DNA from: Motacilla alba alba | Taxonomy: Eukaryota; Chordata; Aves; Passeriformes; Motacillidae | Length of the DNA: 64,000 bases | NCBI RefSeq assembly: GCF_015832195.1 | Contig: NC_052018.1 | Coordinates: 60,387,666-60,451,665 of the forward strand | Direction: 5' to 3' | Shown: in pieces, positions 12,901 through 22,900 of the stretch | Position numbering within the stretch: position 1 is the stretch's first letter | Layout of the letters: each line of letters opens with the position of its first letter | The notes under the pieces: generated by a model | The model's input: the letters and a program-made list of their open reading frames with translations, nothing else | Database searches by the model: none | Told to the model about the DNA's origin: nothing | Program-made: the position numbers and the translations under genes

Positions 12901-14440
12901 TCCATGCACTTCGTAACTCCTCTGAAGAAGCCTTGCCCTTCCCCTCATGTGCTCCTGTTTATTCCTCCTGTGCTTCCAGTCTGGTGACTTTCAGGTGCTC
13001 TCTCTGACAGGGGCACATGCCTTACCTTTCATGAATGTCCAGTGTCACCCTGGGAAATTAAAATTCTCTGCCTTAAAGCATGGTGTTCAAGAGGTATTTT
13101 CAAGTGTTTTATGTGAGAACATAAACTGTGTATTTTTCTGTGACCTCATTCTAAGACATAGCTGAACTATTTCTGCTGAATTTTCCAGAGAATTTCAGCC
13201 TCAGGCATACATATGCCCTGGAAAATTTCAGCCTAAATGCTTGAAGTTTGGCAAAGTTTATATGCACCTGAAAGTAGTCTTAATAATGGATAATGTCGGA
13301 TCGTTTTAGCTGTGTAGCTATCTGCATTGTTTATATTGAAGAGTTGGATGCAGAAAAGAAAATACTACACTCAAAATTAATTAAACTTGAATTTAAGTAA
13401 ATGAGGTTATTTGAGATGAGACCTGGAAATTATACCCTGATACAGAAGATCATAGCAATGAAAAGTGCTGTTTGGCTTCACGGGAATCTAATGGAAGAAG
13501 CTCAAGACTCACTTTGAATAAGGATTTATGTTTGAGAAGAAGAATGTGACAGGTGATGCACCGAACATTAAAACACAGAAGTAAACATAGATAAAATATT
13601 GTGGTCTATAGGAGGAAATGTAAGTTTTCCCCTGGGACACTGTAAAAAGGAATCTATAAGGCTTAGCCTTTGTGTTTTTAGTTGAAACTGTGGTGAGAGT
13701 GCATGATGGCCTAAAAAAACCCAAAATTGAGAATGTTGTTGTGGATCAGGTGATCTGCTGTGGTTGAGGAGGCATTGATTTTGAAAAGTATGAAATATAA
13801 ATAGTAAATTACCCAGGGACATTTAGTGGCAAAAAATAGAAACTCCTAATCTGGCTACAGAGCAGGCAAACAATAAAGGGAAAATTGCTGAGTAATACTT
13901 ACCCAAAATTAGCAGTGAATGTGGAATTTGCTATGGTAGCAAAAAAGGGTAGTCCTCTTCTGAAGTGAATGGAGATGTCCTGTAAGGAGGAGGTTATCAT
14001 TTCTATCTCCACAGGTGCAGTGTGCCCATATTCAGAATACTTTATTAGTTTTGGGTGACATTCCTGGAAAATTGGTATTGGTAATGGTGGAGACAGCCGG
14101 GGAAAAAAATGAGGTTTGATGGTTTTATTTGCAGTAAGGAAAGAATAATAGTTCATTAAACAGTGACTACTTTGGAAAGGGCATATTTTGGATAGGAACA
14201 AAAAAAACGTATTGTGTTAGTAGTACAAACAGCAGTAATGAGAAGAAACAGGGATGGGAGTAGGAAATGTTAGTTATTGTCATAATAACTATTACATCAG
14301 AAAGGACATGAAGAAGCTGTATTACATAGGAGGTTTTAAAATTAAACTGTTCAGCAGTGTGCTGCAGGAAAACATATGCAAAATGTGCTGCAGGAGGGAA
14401 TCCTGCTCCTGGTAGGGGAGTGGGCTGGCTGATGAATTAA
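9990..14440. other. Intron, little recognised
   Basis: Intronic sequence with short open frames on both strands and no recognisable domain. From 12360 to 12560 the composition is richer in C. A loose CCAGTG-containing motif recurs there (TTCCAGTGTTCACA, CCCAGTGACCACA, TTCCAGTGTTGTG), possibly decayed tandem repetition. A C-rich run sits near 12160-12178. Confidence 0.5.
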
Positions 14441-14455
14441 TACATCTTTTTTTTT

Positions 14456-14482
14456 GGGGGGGGTGGGGGAGCAGGAGGGGGG
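14456..14482 (+). repeat. G-rich tract, quadruplex-type motif
   Basis: G8, then T, G5, AGCAGGA, then G6. The G8 run can supply two G3 stacks, so the stretch meets the usual four-run quadruplex pattern with short loops. It follows a T9 run. Being on the sense strand, it could also fold in the pre-mRNA. It lies about 950 bp upstream of the ARID1B exon. Confidence 0.6.
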
Positions 14483-15150
14483 TATGTGCTACTTTCATGA
14501 AGATGAGATTGTGATAGGCTTTTTGAAAGCTTCCCTGCACATTCTTCCATTAATCTAACCAGAACTCAGGAATTAAAAAATGGATGTCATATTAACAACA
14601 CAGGGCTGCACTTCACAAAGTATGGTATTTTTTCTGGTTCAGTTAGTTCTCAGTAATAAAACATGAGAGTAATACTACACAATGGTTGACACCTGTCCTG
14701 AAACTGTTACAGGGCTTGGTAAGTGCTGCCAAAAAGACTAAAAATAAAACTTCTCTCCCTTACCTCCCTTCCCCCTCCATCACTGGTTACAGTTTGGATT
14801 TTCTGAGGTCTATTAAGGAAGCAAATAAACATTCATGTAAAATGTGGGTTATGACTTGCTTTTTGATCTGGAAACTTATTAGTGTGCTCGAAAGCAACAG
14901 GAAAATGCTGAAATGCAGTGTTCTGTATGCACTGCACTTCTTGGAAACTTTTTTTTTTCCCAGTTTCTCTTTTTTTTTCTGATGTGAGAGAACAGATATT
15001 TTCTCAAGGTTAAGTGACTTGTCCACTGTTCGTGTCTGTCTTGGTATATATTTATGGTTCTTTATTTTTTTTTTAATGTTAGGGCCAGTGATGCTAATCA
15101 GTGTGCAGCAGTATATTTAATTATTTCTTAAGCTGAAATTTTTGGGGAGA

Positions 15151-15180
15151 TTTTCTGCTCTCTGTCTGTATAGGTAACAG
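15151..15180 (+). promoter_or_regulatory. Acceptor-donor juxtaposition upstream of the exon
   Basis: A clean pyrimidine tract (TTTTCTGCTCTCTGTCTG) leads to TATAG|GTAACAG, with the junction at 15173|15174. The acceptor half is as good as the real exon acceptor 256 nt downstream. The donor half is moderate. It may be a decoy, a zero-length recursive site or the start of an unused upstream exon. No transcript evidence is available here. Confidence 0.25.
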
Positions 15181-15429
15181 ACAGCCTCAAGTTTTAGTGC
15201 AAAATATTTTTTAAAGTTGTTTTGAATGGAATGCACGTTCCAAACTTACTATTCAAAACCTCATCTAATTAATCAGAGAACCCAGGGTATGGTACTTTGT
15301 ACATCAAGTCAATATTTGATGCGTAAAGCATTGAGAAAACACGAGTATAATTCGCCCGCAGTGAGCATGACGATTCTGACCTTTTTCTTTGCATGTCTTA
15401 AATATTCCTTTGCTTGTGTTTGCCCACAG

Positions 15430-15624
15430 GGCAGTCCGATGGATCCGATGGTGATGAAGAGGCCGCAGCTGTACGGCATGGGCAATAACCCTCACTCTCA
15501 GGCACAGCAGAGCAGCCCCTACCCCGGGCAGTCGTACGGCCCTCCCGGCCCCCAGCGCTATCCCGTGGGAATGCAGGGCCGAGCCCCGGCAGCCATGGGA
15601 GGAATGCAGTATCCACAGCAACAG
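15430..15624 (+). CDS. ARID1B: ARID1B internal exon (likely exon 2)
   Basis: This exon encodes 65 residues of ARID1B, the ARID-containing subunit of the canonical BAF (SWI/SNF) nucleosome-remodelling complex in the nucleus. The translation begins [18 protein letters not shown] and ends GGMQYPQQQ. It is rich in Gln, Pro, Gly, Tyr and Met, typical of the disordered N-terminal half, well before the ARID DNA-binding domain. [10 protein letters not shown] and the exon that follows point to ARID1B rather than ARID1A, which has a similar but different sequence. The acceptor is TTTGCCCACAG|GGC and the donor is CAACAG|GTTTGT. Both boundaries are phase 0. The exon is clearly richer in G+C and CpG than the flanking introns. 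An open frame continues into both introns, but that is read-through. The exon number is inferred from the ARID1A gene structure. Confidence 0.94.
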
Positions 15625-17034
15625 GTTTGTGGAGGATTTTTCTGGGTTGCTTTGGTTTCCCTCCTCTCTTTCTCTTCGCTTCTGACATTCCGGCAATACA
15701 GAGGGTGCAAGAGAAAACCCTCAGAAATAAATATTTCTTGTGCAGAAGGAGGATGAAGGACTGTTTTAAAACTAAAGAAATTATGTTCACAGTGTGAATG
15801 TTTTCTGAAATCCCTTACAGTTTGAACAGGATTTAGTTTGTTGCTGGGATCTTGCTGGAGAGAGAGAAGTATGTCAAATGCCATGAGTTTTCTTTTTTTT
15901 CCCCCAGTTGACACCACTTAGTCTTGCATATTTTTTGGTTCTTTGCTGTTGTTGCTATTTTGTTCTTGGTTTTTTAGGGGTTTTTATGTTCTCTTTCTCT
16001 CCGGCTTACATACACTTAAATGTAAGATGAAAACCTAGAGCTGACATCAGTACATCAAGGCTAGTGTAGTCCAGTGCATACAAAAGTGTTAGATATTTAT
16101 ATCAGCTATTTGTTGTTGTGGTGGTTGGTTTTCTTTTTTCTCCTCATTTTGATAGGAGTCTGTAGCTTTTCTTATTTTTTTTCTTTTACCAATTCTTTAA
16201 AGTCAGGATTTTTTTTTCAATGTATCGGAGTATATAGAAAGGTAAGGATCTCCTTTTTATCTGTTTGGATTTCACTGCTGATAGAGACCTTGTGCTTTTC
16301 TCCTACCCTTTTTAAGAAGGTCAATCTCAATGTGCATACCATGTACTAAGGAAAATACAGCAGTTTTCAAGACAGAGAGATAAACTGAGGTTATCAGGAA
16401 GTTAATGTTTTGCTATTTTTTTTATTTTTAATTAGAGATATGAGTGTAGGCAGTGAGAGCTCTGTGCTGCCTTGTGAGCACAACAGATTAGTAACTTGAT
16501 TATTAATGGGAAAGAATATTTGTTTTGTGCAACTGACCAGTCACAGATTAGATTCTTTTTATGTCATTTATTGTTTAATACAGAAACTAAGATAAAATTT
16601 TGGACTCCTGGCAGATAGGTTCCTGGCAAATTCTTGTTATTACCCATCCAGTAGGACAAGATGTTAATCAGACAGTTAATTAAATAACAGTTTCAAATAT
16701 ATTATAATATCATTATCGCAGGTCTTAATTTTTATTCTTTTCTGTTGTTAAATAGATACTTACTGATAAGGAAGAGATTATTTAGTTTAGAAATGCCAAA
16801 CTGTATACTTGGTTGCTAGATTCAGGCAGCAAAGCGTTTTGTCAGTTGCAAAAGGGAGTTGAAATTGAATAAAGGAGGCTTTATTTTTCTCTGTGTATCT
16901 GTAACCAAAGTGAAGTTATTAAAACACATTTTTAATTTAAAATGAGTTATTCCGTGTTACAGAGAGGAGTGTTGAATTTTCAGTGCATTTGCTAATTGCT
17001 TGGTAATTGTAAATTACCCATCAGCAGGCAGTGA

Positions 17035-17133
17035 CCTGGCAGCGCCATTGGCTGCCGGCCCCATCCGTCTCCTCGCAGCGCTGCCCTGAGTGGCGGAGCG
17101 GCAGCGCTGGCCCAGCAGCAGAGCTCTTCGGGG
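17035..17133. promoter_or_regulatory. CpG-dense GC-rich patch
   Basis: About nine CpGs fall in roughly 90 bases (AGCGCC, GCCGGCC, CCGTC, CTCGC, AGCGCT, GGCGGAGCGG, AGCGCTGG, TTCGGGG) within very AT-rich intron. There are paired GCAGCGCTG motifs and a CCATTGG (CCAAT-box type) at the left edge. Such an isolated patch may be a small unmethylated regulatory element, an intronic promoter, or a remnant of an inserted sequence. A 165-codon minus-strand frame (17021-17518) passes through it, but its translation resembles nothing I know. Confidence 0.4.
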
Positions 17134-18981
17134 AAAAAGGGACAGGATAATTATGACATTGAATTTTTATTGAACGGACATCACCACCTAGGCATGATTT
17201 TGTTTTGGACGGCCTCCAAAGCTTCGTGTGTTTGGTTTGTGAACCTCTAATGATCTGAATCCAGTTCTTTTCATATTGCTCATATATTACCACCTTTCTA
17301 CAAAGGATTAAAATGCAGGAATGCAGGTTTGTAAATTGAATTGCCAACTTACCAGCTGAGTGGTAAGTTGTCTTTGGCACAGGATGCCACAGTTTGATTC
17401 CTGGCTGGATTTTTACTCCTGTGACATGAATATTAAATAAGGAGAGCCTAGCTACGCTTGTTAAAACTGTGTAGCACGTAGCTACTTTAGATATCATATA
17501 TATATATATGAAATACATAATATTGCAAGAGGTTTCAGAAGATGAATCTCAGCACTTTCTGGAAATTGGACTGCTTTACAGTGTCACATTGAATTTATCA
17601 AAAGCGCAAGGCACTTCCAAAAACTTGATTGGTTAAAAAATACTGGGCCTTAAACACATACTGTGCTCAGATTTAAGTATTGTGCAGAGATAGCACTGAG
17701 TAGATGGATTATGAGGGTGGAAGTGCCACACTGTAGGAAGGGTGGGAAGCATCAATGGGAGAGATTGTTCTTATTTTAAGTTATAGTTTGCTGTTGCTCA
17801 AAGATAGCTGAGGGTGTCAGCTCTGTTTCCTTGGATGAAACAAGAAGGCTTTTTGTTAAACTGTGAAGATTTTTGAATTTTGAAGAAGACCTTGAAATGT
17901 TAAGTCTGGCTCTTTGTCAGCAAGTGTTGTGGCTTGAGGTTAGAACTATGGGACTTGACAGATTTTAACTTGCAGGCTCTGCTGCAGGATGCTGCAAATG
18001 AAGAAATAAAGATGAAAAACAGCACCCTAAAGATTAAGCTAAAATTAATGAAAGTGGTAGAATTGAAGATAATTGCCTAGATGTAGTTAGCTGGTCTGTG
18101 TCATATTGCAGCAGAGAATAGTGTGTTCCAGCCTGCAGGCCAGAGGTGGAAGAGCTCTCTCTCAGGAAGGAAGGCCTCTGGCATAAGCAGTAAAAGATTA
18201 AAGAGGATAAAAAAGATGAAATGGTATCAGGTGCAGTCAGCCTACATATCTGCAGCATGGGTGTCAAGCACAGCCTGCTAACCAGTTTTAAAAGGGGTAT
18301 CTATGAAATGCTGCAGTCGTTCTCTTACAACTGCTGTTTGGTCTAGGCATGCTTGACACCAAACATGAAGGTGCAAATAAACCCCCACATTCTGTTAAAA
18401 TTCCATGTGGAAACTGAAGGATATTGAAGTGACTATGGAAGGTATGGGATATGTTCTGCAAAGGACCAAAGAGAGAAAGCAAATCCCCTAAGTGTTTGGA
18501 ACTCATCTCTGATGAGATATTGATGATGAGCCCCAGCACAACGCACTGAGCCTTACATAAGGGGCATGATTTGAAATCCAGGCAATCTCTTTACACTAAT
18601 TCAGCTAAAGATAAAGGGGTCTAGATATATAAATGGCCAAATAGGAAAGGCAGAGTGACTGTAAATAAAGTAATGGTAACCTGAGATTTTAGCTTTCTTT
18701 TCTGACAGTTAACCACAGAGATGAAGATTTGTCATGTGAAGATGGGTGATAGCCTCCTGGGACAAAGTGCTAAGCAGTTTGAAGAGTGCTGCAGCATTTT
18801 GTAATGTTTTGAGGGCATGTCCAGTTAACTCAGTGTGAGTCAAATAAATATATAAAGCCTCTGGACTGATTTGACACCTATATAAGAGGGAAGGTATGTG
18901 AAAGGAAGGTGATAAAAAAAGAGTCATATGCTTAATTGATAGGATTGCAGACGACATATCTCTTGTCAGGATGCATTAATA

Positions 18982-19013
18982 ATTAATTACTTAGAAAATT
19001 AATTACTTAGAAA
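18982..19013 (+). repeat. Perfect 16-bp tandem duplication
   Basis: ATTAATTACTTAGAAA occurs twice back to back. This small local duplication probably arose by replication slippage. The unit contains homeodomain-type ATTA cores. Confidence 0.95.
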
Positions 19014-19499
19014 GAGATTTTTATATTGTTTGGAAACTCAGGACTGTGTTTCTTTCCCATTCACCTTGAGTTGGAGAGGGGGGGAGAAGGCAAGTGAAAG
19101 CTGGGAGCAAGATGACCTGTGCTGGTGTTGTCAGTCTTCATGAATGGAACACAAGTTGCAACAAGGTTTTAAAATGCTGTTCTTGCCTGTAAGTCTTAAT
19201 ACTGCTATCTCGTAATCTCATGAACTGTCTCTCCTGGTTTGCATGGGGTGAATGTAATTTTTGGATTATTAGCACTCCTTACCCAGGGAACGTATGTAAA
19301 AGCAGGAAAATATTCTCTCAGATTTAACTTTCAGTTTCTAATATCTTAGGTATCACTTGGAATTACAAAGAGATGATGTCAAAACTGAAAATCCTAATAT
19401 GCAGGGATAGCTAGCACCTGAAAACTTCAGGCTTGATTTTGCAGTACATCTAACTATGAGTGAAATACTGTCTGAGTAATAAGATCCGATTATAAAGAC

Positions 19500-19634
19500 A
19501 ACAATTTGCTTTTCATTTAACTTCTTTTTTGCCTCACATCCTTTTTGGACCTTAGTCAAGCAAGTGATGATGCCGTGATCGGTTCCTTCTGGCTTTAGTT
19601 CGATTGCCCGCTCAAAGTGCATTAGTGCTGTGTG
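19500..19634 (-). other. TPR-like reading frame behind acceptor-like site
   Basis: On the minus strand, TTTTCCTACAG ends at 19635, and the following frame starts HTALMHFERAIELKPEG. That reads like a tetratricopeptide helix pair (A..HFE.AIEL.PEG). It continues TDHGIITCLTKVQKGCEAK with mixed, codon-like base composition. The frame is phase 0 at the acceptor-like site. A possible donor is GAT|GTGAGG near 19538; no stop is met until about 19353. I do not recognise a specific gene. It could be an exon of an antisense gene, an exonised or transposed exon copy, or chance. The rest of a TPR protein is not visible nearby. Confidence 0.3.
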
Positions 19635-19999
19635 CTGTAGGAAAACCTGATGCTGCTTTGTGGAGAAATTTTTGTTAAAAATAAAAAGACTTCAGAATAC
19701 TGGTCAAAATAAGGGACTTTTTTCTCACCAGTGGTGTTGCTTTTTTGTGATAATAGCATGCAGTATTTCATTTTGTGATGAATTTCATTAAGCTTAAAAA
19801 TAATATACTTGAAATATTCACCTACAGGTTTTGAAACTTTTCATCACAGGTTGAAGGCTTGGATTTATGAATATGCTTGAAAGAATTGAATGGTGTGATA
19901 TGCTTGTTTAATCAGATGATCATTGCCTAATTGATTTTTTTTAGCATGCATTATAATTCCTTGTGTACTTGATGGACTGGAACAACAACTTATTGTGTA

Positions 20000-22900
20000 A
20001 ATAGGATTGTATTGCTATAATGCATGGTAAATTCTTTATGAAGGATATTTGCATGGATATGTACAACAGCCATTCCTTATAGGTATTTTAAATGGGACAT
20101 TTCAGTACTGATCATGCAGTTGCCTTAGTGCCTTGAGCCTACTTGCAGCAAGACAAGTTATGAGGCCTGAGCCTCAGTCTATTCTTTCTCCTTTTTTTTG
20201 GTATAGAAATTCTGTGAGATGAAAGGGTGCTAATCACTTGTCCCTTTAACTTTTCTTAATATTCTTCATTTGCAAAATTCAAAACCAAATGTTATCAGTG
20301 TCCTCACTGTTTTAAGAATGCAACTGTTGATATTCAGAGAAGTACTAATTCCATTTCCTCCCTTTTTTGATGTAATATGCCTGTTGTTGTCTTATATGGC
20401 AAGTTTCAATGTGGAGTAACTTTTTTTTTTTTTACGGGGAGAAAAAGTTGTAAAACCTCTAAGAATATGTAGCAAGAATTTATTGTAATGGAAACTGCAA
20501 GTAGACCAGAACTATAGGAGCAGCAGCGTGGTTACATCATTTAGGAAAGGGTTTACAGTGCCCATATTGGGTAATGTCCCAGGTTGGAAATGTCGAGTTT
20601 ATGCCAAGGAAATCAGTTGGCTGTTGCCTTGGCAGATAGAGTTTTAAAGCTAGCAAACACAGGTGTTTACTACTGGTTGGCTGGTTGTGTGAGTTACTTT
20701 CTGAAGTCATTTTAATTCTAAAAGATTGAAGTCTGCCAAGAAAGTGAGGCTTACTGTCATATTTTGCTCTGAACCATTAACTTAAAATGCTGTGTATACA
20801 TAACAGCGAGTACTGGTCAAGTGATTACCTTTTTGGTCCTCTGTGTGTATAATTGCCCTCAGCACCTAGATGATACTAAATGGGTTGCAGTTTTTTGCTC
20901 CTAAGTAGGTTTTAGCACAGTTGATGTTAGTCTTGTTAAAGAGAGCAGATACAGACAATAAGCACCATTTTCAGTTCTTGGTCTATTTATTTTGCAAGAA
21001 CAGAGAATGAATCAATGTGATAGAATCTCAAAAACAGCCAGCAGAGCACAAAATAGTGAGATGTGTTGCTTTTTCTTAAAGATTGATAGATACATTTGAT
21101 GCACACACGTGAGAAGGGAGTGTAAAGCTTTGATCAGCATGTGCTTCAGAAGTACATTTTTCCAAATTTTTGTTTGATTTACCTTTGGGGTTTTGGGGCA
21201 TTTGCTTTTCTTTTGGTTTTGGTATGGCATTTGTGACATGCGTGTGTGTTCTATTTGGGTTTTTGTTTACTTGTTTCATTTATTTTGGTTTGCTTTTTTT
21301 CACTGGGCATTTATTTGGAGCTGTCACTAGCAGATTATGGATCTACTTTGTTATTATTTTTCCCAACTTCCTATTCTGTAAAAAACATAAATACATTTAA
21401 TTAAAATAATTCCTCAGTACTATTTTATTTGTATGATAGATCTGCTATCCTGTTGAATTTCTATAAACCTCCAAGAAAAAAAAAATCAGTAAAGTAAGTA
21501 GAACTGTTGCTTCCTGGAGAATGTAATGTTTGAACCAGAAAAAGGGACAAGAAGTCATAGCTAGTTGCCTTTCATGCAAGGCCATCTGTAAGAATGGGTC
21601 TTTTGATAGTCAAGTGTTAATAATTGCAAAGAAAAGTTGTTGCTCTTTGTCATGTAAAGAAATGGGATTTTTAAATTTCAGATTTAGGAAAATGCTAAGT
21701 ACTGTGCTTGTGCAGACTGTAGGAAAATGTTTAGCACGGTTCTTTCTTTTGGGTATACTAAGCCTCATTGACTAAATTGAAAAAAAAAGGCTGCTACTTT
21801 AGTTCATGGCAGGATAAGGCTTTATGTTGTATTGTCTCCTTTAGAATTATCCCTTCTATTGAGTGTAATTCACTCTATAGAGGGAGGTAAGCACAGATTA
21901 CAGATAATCACAGAATCAAATTTGACATAAGTTTGTGGTCCTTATGATAGTTTAGCTCTTCATCTTAATGCTGGTCATCTGAGATTGTTTACTGAAGAAA
22001 ATCCCTTAAGTAACAGAATTGCATTATTATGGTAAATAGAAACATTTCAGTAGCTTCCATCATTCTTTGAAATAGTGCAGAAAAAAAATGTAGGTTGAAA
22101 AGGGAAAAGAACTGATCTTTCAGCTGGTGAGAGATGATTTGGAAATGAGACTGGGTCAACATTTTTATTTGTTGAATTACCATGTAATGGTGTTCAGTAA
22201 ATGCTAATTTTTACATCCTAACTGGAGTAAGAGGCAGACAACATTTGTACAGAAAGTGTGTAAGAATGATCAATGTATTATGACAAATGAAATGTATTCT
22301 TGTTACTGCTAAACGATTGTCATTTAGCTGGAATATTTAATAGCTGTAATCACATTTGTTGTTCTGCTTGGAAGTGGGGACATTAGAGGGGAAAACATGC
22401 AAGCCCTCTGTGTTGGTGTTCTGAAAAGATTGTTTAAAGAAGCAGCAGTTATTTTGTTACTGGGAGCTTGATTTGCTAGCAGAATTAGCTGTCGCTCTGC
22501 GCTGGGGTTAGGCAGGAAATAGATTTGGTGATCAGGAGTGGAGAACAGAGAGCCATTTGCTGCTTCACTAGGAAGGTACAAAGTCACTTACTTATGAGCA
22601 GCTCATTTTACATGGCAGCAGGAGACATGAGTTTATTTACATTTGAAGTAAAATAAGCATCTTGCTTTAAGAAAAGACTGCTGCATTACTCCGTTCAACA
22701 GCTGCTATATAATGATTGTGCCAGGAGGGTTTTAAAGTGTAGGTAAGGAATAATTGACTGTTACTCTTAGTATTATAGTCATAGTAGTTTTTTGTTAATA
22801 ATGTTAATCAAAGAATAATTGACACTCAAATGGTTTGAAATGATGTCCCGACCCACCATGCACATATACAATATGATTTTTTAACCATATTGTAACTGTA

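Larger units (their letters stand above)
1..15429 (+). other. ARID1B: ARID1B upstream intron (3' part)
   Basis: This is the 3' part of the intron before the first ARID1B exon in the window; its 5' end lies outside. The sequence is AT-rich, with many T-runs and stops in all frames. It ends in a normal acceptor. A pyrimidine-rich stretch from about 15380 leads to CCCACAG at 15423-15429, and possible branch points are CTGAC (15376-15380) and TCTTAAAT (about 15396-15403). By analogy with the paralogue ARID1A, whose equivalent exon follows the very large first exon, this should be intron 1; that is inference. Besides the elements listed separately I see no coding exon, RNA gene or promoter here. 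Confidence 0.88.

Noticed and set aside
15226..15756. 176-codon + strand open frame taken as one gene
   Set aside because: It contains the ARID1B exon, but the parts before 15430 and after 15624 are intron read-through. Splice sites define the real coding segment.
15304..15917. Three overlapping minus-strand frames of 119-130 codons
   Set aside because: They are shadows of the GC-rich ARID1B exon and its flanks, with no recognisable protein features.
17021..17518. 165-codon minus-strand frame
   Set aside because: The translation has no domain or compositional sign of a protein. The GC-rich patch at one end and chance explain its openness.
21900..21930. CR1-like AATCACAGAATCA sequence
   Set aside because: Only about 13 bases resemble a CR1 terminus and the following sequence does not continue the match.
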